A stretch of 64,000 bases of DNA. Source: Aplysia californica (lineage: Eukaryota; Mollusca; Gastropoda; Aplysiida; Aplysiidae). The stretch spans positions 692,667 through 756,666 of the forward strand of contig NW_004797554.1 in assembly GCF_000002075.1 (NCBI RefSeq). Direction: 5' to 3'. A program made the translations under genes and the position numbers. Shown here in pieces: positions 61,301-64,000 of this stretch (position 1 is its first letter; each line of letters begins with the position of its first letter). The notes beneath the pieces were generated by a model. It saw nothing but the letters and a program-made list of their open reading frames with translations. It was not told the DNA's origin and did not search any database.

Positions 61301-63815
61301 ACATAGTTTTTCTTTCACCTTACTTATTCTACATGCAAGCTTATGTCCAACTACTGGAGTATCAGGGATAAAGTTAGTGACAAGGGCTCTATGTAGGTAC
61401 CAGAAACTAAATTTTCAAACTAGCTGTATGCCAAATTTATCTGTTTCATTTGAAAGGCCTATACTGAGCATTTTGGTACCATTCTTTAACCTCTCCGTCA
61501 ATTTTAAAGAAAATTGTAGTTGTTTAAAATTTGATCAAATTTGTTAAAGTCAGTCACTAGCTGCAACCCCATGTTTGACAGACAATAAAAAAAGTACCAA
61601 GAGCAGTAAACATCTCCACATTAACAGAGTACAATCACTATAACAAATATATGGAGCCTAATTTTTTTCAAGACTATGAGATCATTACAAATCAGTATTT
61701 TATCGCCTCAAACACGATGATTTGTCGTTATTTCGACAAAAAAACATAGAGCGTTGACCCGGCCGGCGCTGCACCAGCCCCCGCGCGAGAGAGTCGGCTC
61801 TATACTGTAGTGTACCACGGATGCGGGGTCACATGCTTTCTGAATCTCGCGGAAGGATCGATAAAAAATAATTCCAGGTTGATTACTTATTTTAATAGAA
61901 AATAAACTGATCTTTTAAATAATATTTTTTATAAGCCGGTATTTGACATATTTTGTGTAAAAAGTGGTCTTTAAACATTTTGACGGTATTTTTAAAAGCT
62001 TTCTATTTAGACGCCAAAGGCTAAACCTACATCACGGGAAAGCCCGTTTAAAGCTCTACAGTTCTTTGCCAATGAAAAGACGGTATTTAATCATCCCTCG
62101 TTCCGCGAAGCATTTGAATGCACGCGTGTCAATTTTTCCACCGGCCGACCACACATTCCGACCGCGAGGGGCTTCGCTTTCGTCGGCGATTCTCCAGCTC
62201 CTAAAAATCGGACATATAAACAACTTACACCATTGTAACGAGGAAAAGCTGAGCTTTTACAAGGTGTACGGCATTTGGTGTTTTATAGCAAAAGAGCAAA
62301 GAAACAGCGATCATAATTACCCCGATTTCACCGATACCACGCGGTCGGAAGGCCGCGAGTGCCTGCGAGGCCGTGTTTACGCTACCTACTCTATGAATTA
62401 TATTGAACCATACACCCCACTACCAAATCCAATACCCTAGAGCCTGTAGCTCATATAATCATACCCCCACACGGAACGACTTCCGAAACGAGCGACCACC
62501 CCAAGAAACACAATATAATAGTTTAGACTTAACCGTAACCCTGACTCAACCCCTAACCTTAACCCCTACCCCAAATCCTAACCCTACCCCTCTATTCTAC
62601 TGTTTCATAGTGGTTGCGCGTTGCAGAATCCCCTCCCCCCCCCCCCCCCCAACACACACACACAACACACACTGTCTTCAAATGCTGGGAGCAGGAAGGT
62701 CACTGACACAGCATGACATATGTCTATAATAGTTCTATAATAGACCTACAGTTCCAAATGCCATATAGATCTCCCAAGAAATAATTAATATGGGGCATTG
62801 GCCTAGAGAGAACTTTTATCTAAGTCTGTCAGTCTACTTAAGCCTATTGAGAAGCCCACAGACACTGTGACAAAACAAGGTAAAAAAAAAAAAAAGGAAG
62901 AGGCTAGCCGTACTTAATGACGGCTAGATTGGTTGGCGAGCCGTACTTAAGTACAGCTAGACAGCTGGGCTAACCGTACTTATTCTTAAATATGATGGCT
63001 AGACTGACCATGAAAAAAAAAGGTATTTTTTTACTTTCCCTCCCGTCTCACACTCAGCTACCAGTTGTCTATTTTCTACTAAATATTGATGCGCAGAACA
63101 CGAATATCAACTTCATTTCCGTCGCAAATTAATAGTTTTCGAAATATTTGATTGTTTTTAACCGAGATAGACGTGCTTTGGACCAATCGGGGGGTACCAG
63201 GGGGGCCTGCCCCACTGGGGTAAAAGAAAATCTGGGGGGTTACAGGGGGGCATGCCCCCCTGTTTTTACCCATAATTTGATATTTTACAGTTAGATTTGA
63301 AATTGTCTTGAAAATAATTGATTTGCGACAGTTTTAGTGTCTTTATGTGTGATCTGCAGCAAACAGTACTGCAGTTTGACCCCTGAAACAGTGCATCTGT
63401 GTGCGGGAGTGAAAGTAAAAATTTACCCCAAAAAATAGGCCTACTGAATTGTAAATATAAATTTTTAGTTTGCTGTACCTAAAGTATTTGTATTTGAGAC
63501 GAAATCAGGTGCCTTAAAGACAGTGCATGTATTTTAAACCTTCTGTTTTCTAATGTTAATAGGGCCTAAGACCTAAGATAAGTACCGCTAGACAAGCCCA
63601 CTTCGAAAAAGAAACAAGATCTAGATCTAGATCTTTGTAATAATTGATGTGTCTCTATCCATTGCCTTCAATATTCAATCTAATAAAAACGGAAATTTAT
63701 ACAAAATTCGAGCTTCCTAAATCAGTTCAATACCTTTGTGTATGTGCCCAGATGATGCCCGGGCATGATAACGCTTGAAAGTGCGGTTATCGACAACTTT
63801 GACGCTGTCCGCCAT
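50774..63815 (-). CDS. STPG1: Sperm-tail PG-rich repeat-containing protein 1 (STPG1/MAPO2-like), complete, 9 coding exons
   Basis: Exons in transcription order: 63815-63734, 58250-58129, 56348-56250, 55809-55630, 54104-53990, 53539-53436, 52306-52242, 51399-51209, 50841-50774. All phases agree and give 341 residues; human STPG1, as I recall it, is 334. Similarity runs end to end: KKGFLARAKRF, PPPGCYGDI, GPGPGSYALPS, VPAPNSYE, GHYEIND, IPGPGAYDP, PAPGPGAYEV, HYMSSSAFVSTTGRW and GKQSFIFNSSRRWI. About seven PG-rich (SHIPPO-type) motifs are present. The family is linked to ciliary and flagellar microtubules, and human STPG1 was also named for a role in O6-methylguanine-induced apoptosis. An axonemal role here is inferred from the family. 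The start ATGGCGGAC is the first codon of the open exon. Confidence 0.95.
51209..51399 (-). CDS. STPG1: STPG1 exon 8
   Basis: Encodes PAPGPGAYEVRNFEDAPKHY, MSSSAFVSTTGRW and EMPGP. It is the best-conserved exon; human has FPGPGQYEI and ISSASFVSNTSRW. Donor gtcagt, phase 1. Confidence 0.96.
51990..52125 (+). repeat. (GT)n-rich microsatellite
   Basis: GT repeats with gcgcgcgcatg and gagtgcag interruptions, in STPG1 intron 7, about 120 bases from exon 7. Confidence 0.93.
52242..52306 (-). CDS. STPG1: STPG1 exon 7
   Basis: Encodes IPGPGAYDPNAPVEQPAKLI and FP, the fifth PG motif. It ends in phase 2 at gtaaga. Joining it directly to the next exon gives KLIFPRKHYL, matching human KTLFPKNPIL. Confidence 0.92.
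52541..52635 (+). repeat. Polypurine tract (GGA/GAA)
   Basis: About 95 bases almost entirely purine on this strand, in STPG1 intron 6, with triplex-forming potential. Confidence 0.9.
52930..53105 (-). mobile_element. SINE family B copy in STPG1 intron 6
   Basis: A reverse copy: ccaatcgacacagtttagat, ggcgggctgccccagccctg, ggagggatacaaggtcccag, then a diverged tRNA-like head. It lies between the exons at 53436-53539 and 52242-52306. Confidence 0.65.
53436..53539 (-). CDS. STPG1: STPG1 exon 6
   Basis: Encodes GHYEINDDPLHQST and FSSFKSTSKR, aligning with human GHYDINESLVKQSP and CFKSKTNRG. Acceptor aaatttcag, donor gtaagc. Confidence 0.93.
53990..54104 (-). CDS. STPG1: STPG1 exon 5
   Basis: Encodes VLKYKSGKANNVTANAAFKS and ends NPAP, splitting the fourth PG motif across the next junction. 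Acceptor ttttaacag, donor gttagt, phase 1. Confidence 0.9.
54279..54345 (-). mobile_element. Retroposon tail with (GA)n end, second copy
   Basis: Minus strand: gctgtccgcattgctgaccg, tttatgaagccacagcgcca, gaagagagagaga. Same family as 26052-26124. No clear duplication around it. It lies in STPG1 intron 4. Confidence 0.62.
54595..55466 (-). mobile_element. Older MITE copy split by a younger copy
   Basis: Left part 54595-54841 begins tgtgtcacaatgcagtgg; right part 55265-55466 ends ccaccatgcctcaca; TA/TA flanks. The two halves read through as one reverse-oriented, diverged member of the same family once the inner copy is removed. Confidence 0.82.
54842..55264 (+). mobile_element. MITE family 'TGTGAGG', copy 5 (inner, younger)
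   Basis: A full copy with good terminal repeats, flanked by AA/AA and inserted into an older relative (54595-55466) in STPG1 intron 4. Confidence 0.88.
55630..55809 (-). CDS. STPG1: STPG1 exon 4
   Basis: Encodes GPGPGSYALPSLLSTRKDF and VPAPNSYE, the second and third repeats, matching human PAANAYTIPSDFISKRDF and TPAPNYYN. Acceptor ttcttctag; the donor gtttga is weak. Confidence 0.93.
56250..56348 (-). CDS. STPG1: STPG1 exon 3
   Basis: Encodes TEAPPPGCYGDIPKVDK and SYSKKGTGSFASK: the first PG-rich motif plus the conserved S-KKGT stretch. It is 99 bp, phase 0. Donor gtaagt. Confidence 0.94.
56514..56923 (+). mobile_element. MITE family 'TGTGAGG', diverged copy
   Basis: Internal sequence matches the family (aacaagctttaagatgatac, cgacccccacctc), but the ends are decayed (tgtgagacaccctgg and ccgttgcgacaca). 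It lies in STPG1 intron 2. Confidence 0.78.
58129..58250 (-). CDS. STPG1: STPG1 exon 2
   Basis: Encodes GHSIVAANASIPTKFQTIV and KKGFLARAKRFKEDAFI, aligning with human [27 protein letters not shown]. Acceptor gttttgcag, donor gtgagt. Confidence 0.93.
58300..58355 (+). repeat. (TA)n(TG)n microsatellite
   Basis: A compound repeat about 50 bases upstream, in STPG1 sense, of exon 2. Confidence 0.93.
59219..60514 (+). mobile_element. Mariner (Tc1/mariner superfamily) DNA transposon, decayed, in STPG1 intron 1
   Basis: About 1.3 kb, flanked by TA (59217-59218 and 60515-60516). Near-identical terminal inverted repeats of about 45 bp share TTTTTTACCTGACCATGAAG. Transposase remnant 59410-60435: start MEKI followed by an in-frame TAG at 59422, DIEDDQRDG, then an open stretch 59598-60035 with RRVTVEQVSKETRLSFGSV, VSARWVP-LLTP, and TMDDTWIHHY carrying the first catalytic Asp. 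Downstream, in other frames, come LLHDNAPAHT (second Asp) and PHPPYSPDLA (third Asp). Spacing and motifs fit mariner D,D34D. Several stops and frame breaks make it inactive. It lies opposite to STPG1 and away from splice sites. Confidence 0.93.
59410..60435 (+). pseudogene. Broken mariner transposase
   Basis: A host-independent DNA transposon gene with an in-frame stop near its start and at least two more frame breaks. The longest open piece (59598-60035) covers the second helix-turn-helix region and the first catalytic Asp (TMDDTW). The HDNAPAH and YSPDL motifs are read beyond further breaks. Confidence 0.88.
63243..63262. repeat. Perfect 20-bp G/C palindrome
   Basis: CAGGGGGGCATGCCCCCCTG is identical on both strands. 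A related imperfect one (ccaggggggcctgccccactgg) lies 40-55 bases to the left, in otherwise AT-rich intron. Confidence 0.9.
63734..63815 (-). CDS. STPG1: STPG1 exon 1 (start)
   Basis: Starts MADSVKVVDNRTFKRYHA and ends in phase 1 at donor gtattg. The start context is aattATGG. The N-terminus is not conserved with human STPG1, so this exon rests on its open frame, phase match and distance. Confidence 0.75.
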
Positions 63816-64000
63816 AATTTTCGACCAAAATTGTATTTGGCTACAAGAGATGATCAACTGGGGAAGGCCCAGTGCCCAGGACCTATGATAATTATTTCAG
63901 TAACATTTGCTGTCCATATCTGCTCATGTTCGTAGTTATCATAAGTCCGATGGGAGGAATCAAAGAGATGTATTATCGTGTTATCAACTGGGTATCTTCC

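Larger units (their letters stand above)
58251..63733 (-). other. STPG1 intron 1 (5.5 kb)
   Basis: Holds the TA/TG microsatellite, the mariner (59219-60514), a GC-rich island (61740-62450), a CCCTAA-like C-rich stretch (62540-62595), a repeated GCTAGCCGTACTTA block (62900-63010) and a G/C palindrome (63243-63262). The segments 58400-59200 and 60550-61700 show nothing recognisable. Confidence 0.65.

Overview
This is a 64 kb piece of an invertebrate nuclear genome. It is AT-rich and full of introns, with GT-AG splice sites, microsatellites, SINEs and MITEs. Both genes are ordinary metazoan orthologues. The repeat flavour (tRNA-derived SINEs, AGATCTAGATCT and TAGGCCTA motifs, long CT/GT microsatellites, poly-G runs) suggests a lophotrochozoan, most likely a mollusc, but that is inference and no sequence here proves it. 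I see no bacterial, plasmid or CRISPR sequence.

Gene 1 (+ strand, 1055-36145) is a FAM135A/B orthologue lacking only its first exon(s), which lie left of the window. I could chain 22 exons whose splice phases all agree, giving 1,246 residues and a stop. The N-terminal FAM135 domain spans exons at 1055-8274. A serine-rich linker follows (9354-18930). The C-terminal DUF676-type alpha/beta-hydrolase (24042-36145) keeps a GHSLG nucleophile elbow and plausible Asp and His partners. A long 3' region with several AATAAA signals follows.

Gene 2 (- strand, 63815 down to 50774) is a complete STPG1/MAPO2 orthologue: nine coding exons, 341 residues and about seven sperm-tail PG-rich motifs. The two genes converge tail to tail. 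About 11 kb between them (39.7-50.8 kb) holds only repeats and one assembly gap (40791-40939).

Mobile DNA is the liveliest part. (i) A MITE family with 35-bp terminal inverted repeats (TGTGAGGCAGCGTGG...) has eight copies, one nested inside an older copy, and two lie head to head in one FAM135 intron. (ii) A pair of 240-bp piggyBac-like MITEs carries TTAA target sites. (iii) A decayed mariner lies in STPG1 intron 1. (iv) Several SINE families are present, one inserted into another repeat. (v) Very short 5'-truncated retroposed tails (about 55-75 bp) have clean target-site duplications, including a hairpin motif seen three times. (vi) There are many minisatellites, the largest with 45-bp and 31-bp units.

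The two genes show no obvious functional link: one is a predicted esterase-like protein, the other an axoneme-associated repeat protein. I did not find a convincing new multi-gene system. The best leads are the MITE family, the micro-retroposons and an unexplained GC-rich island at 61740-62450.
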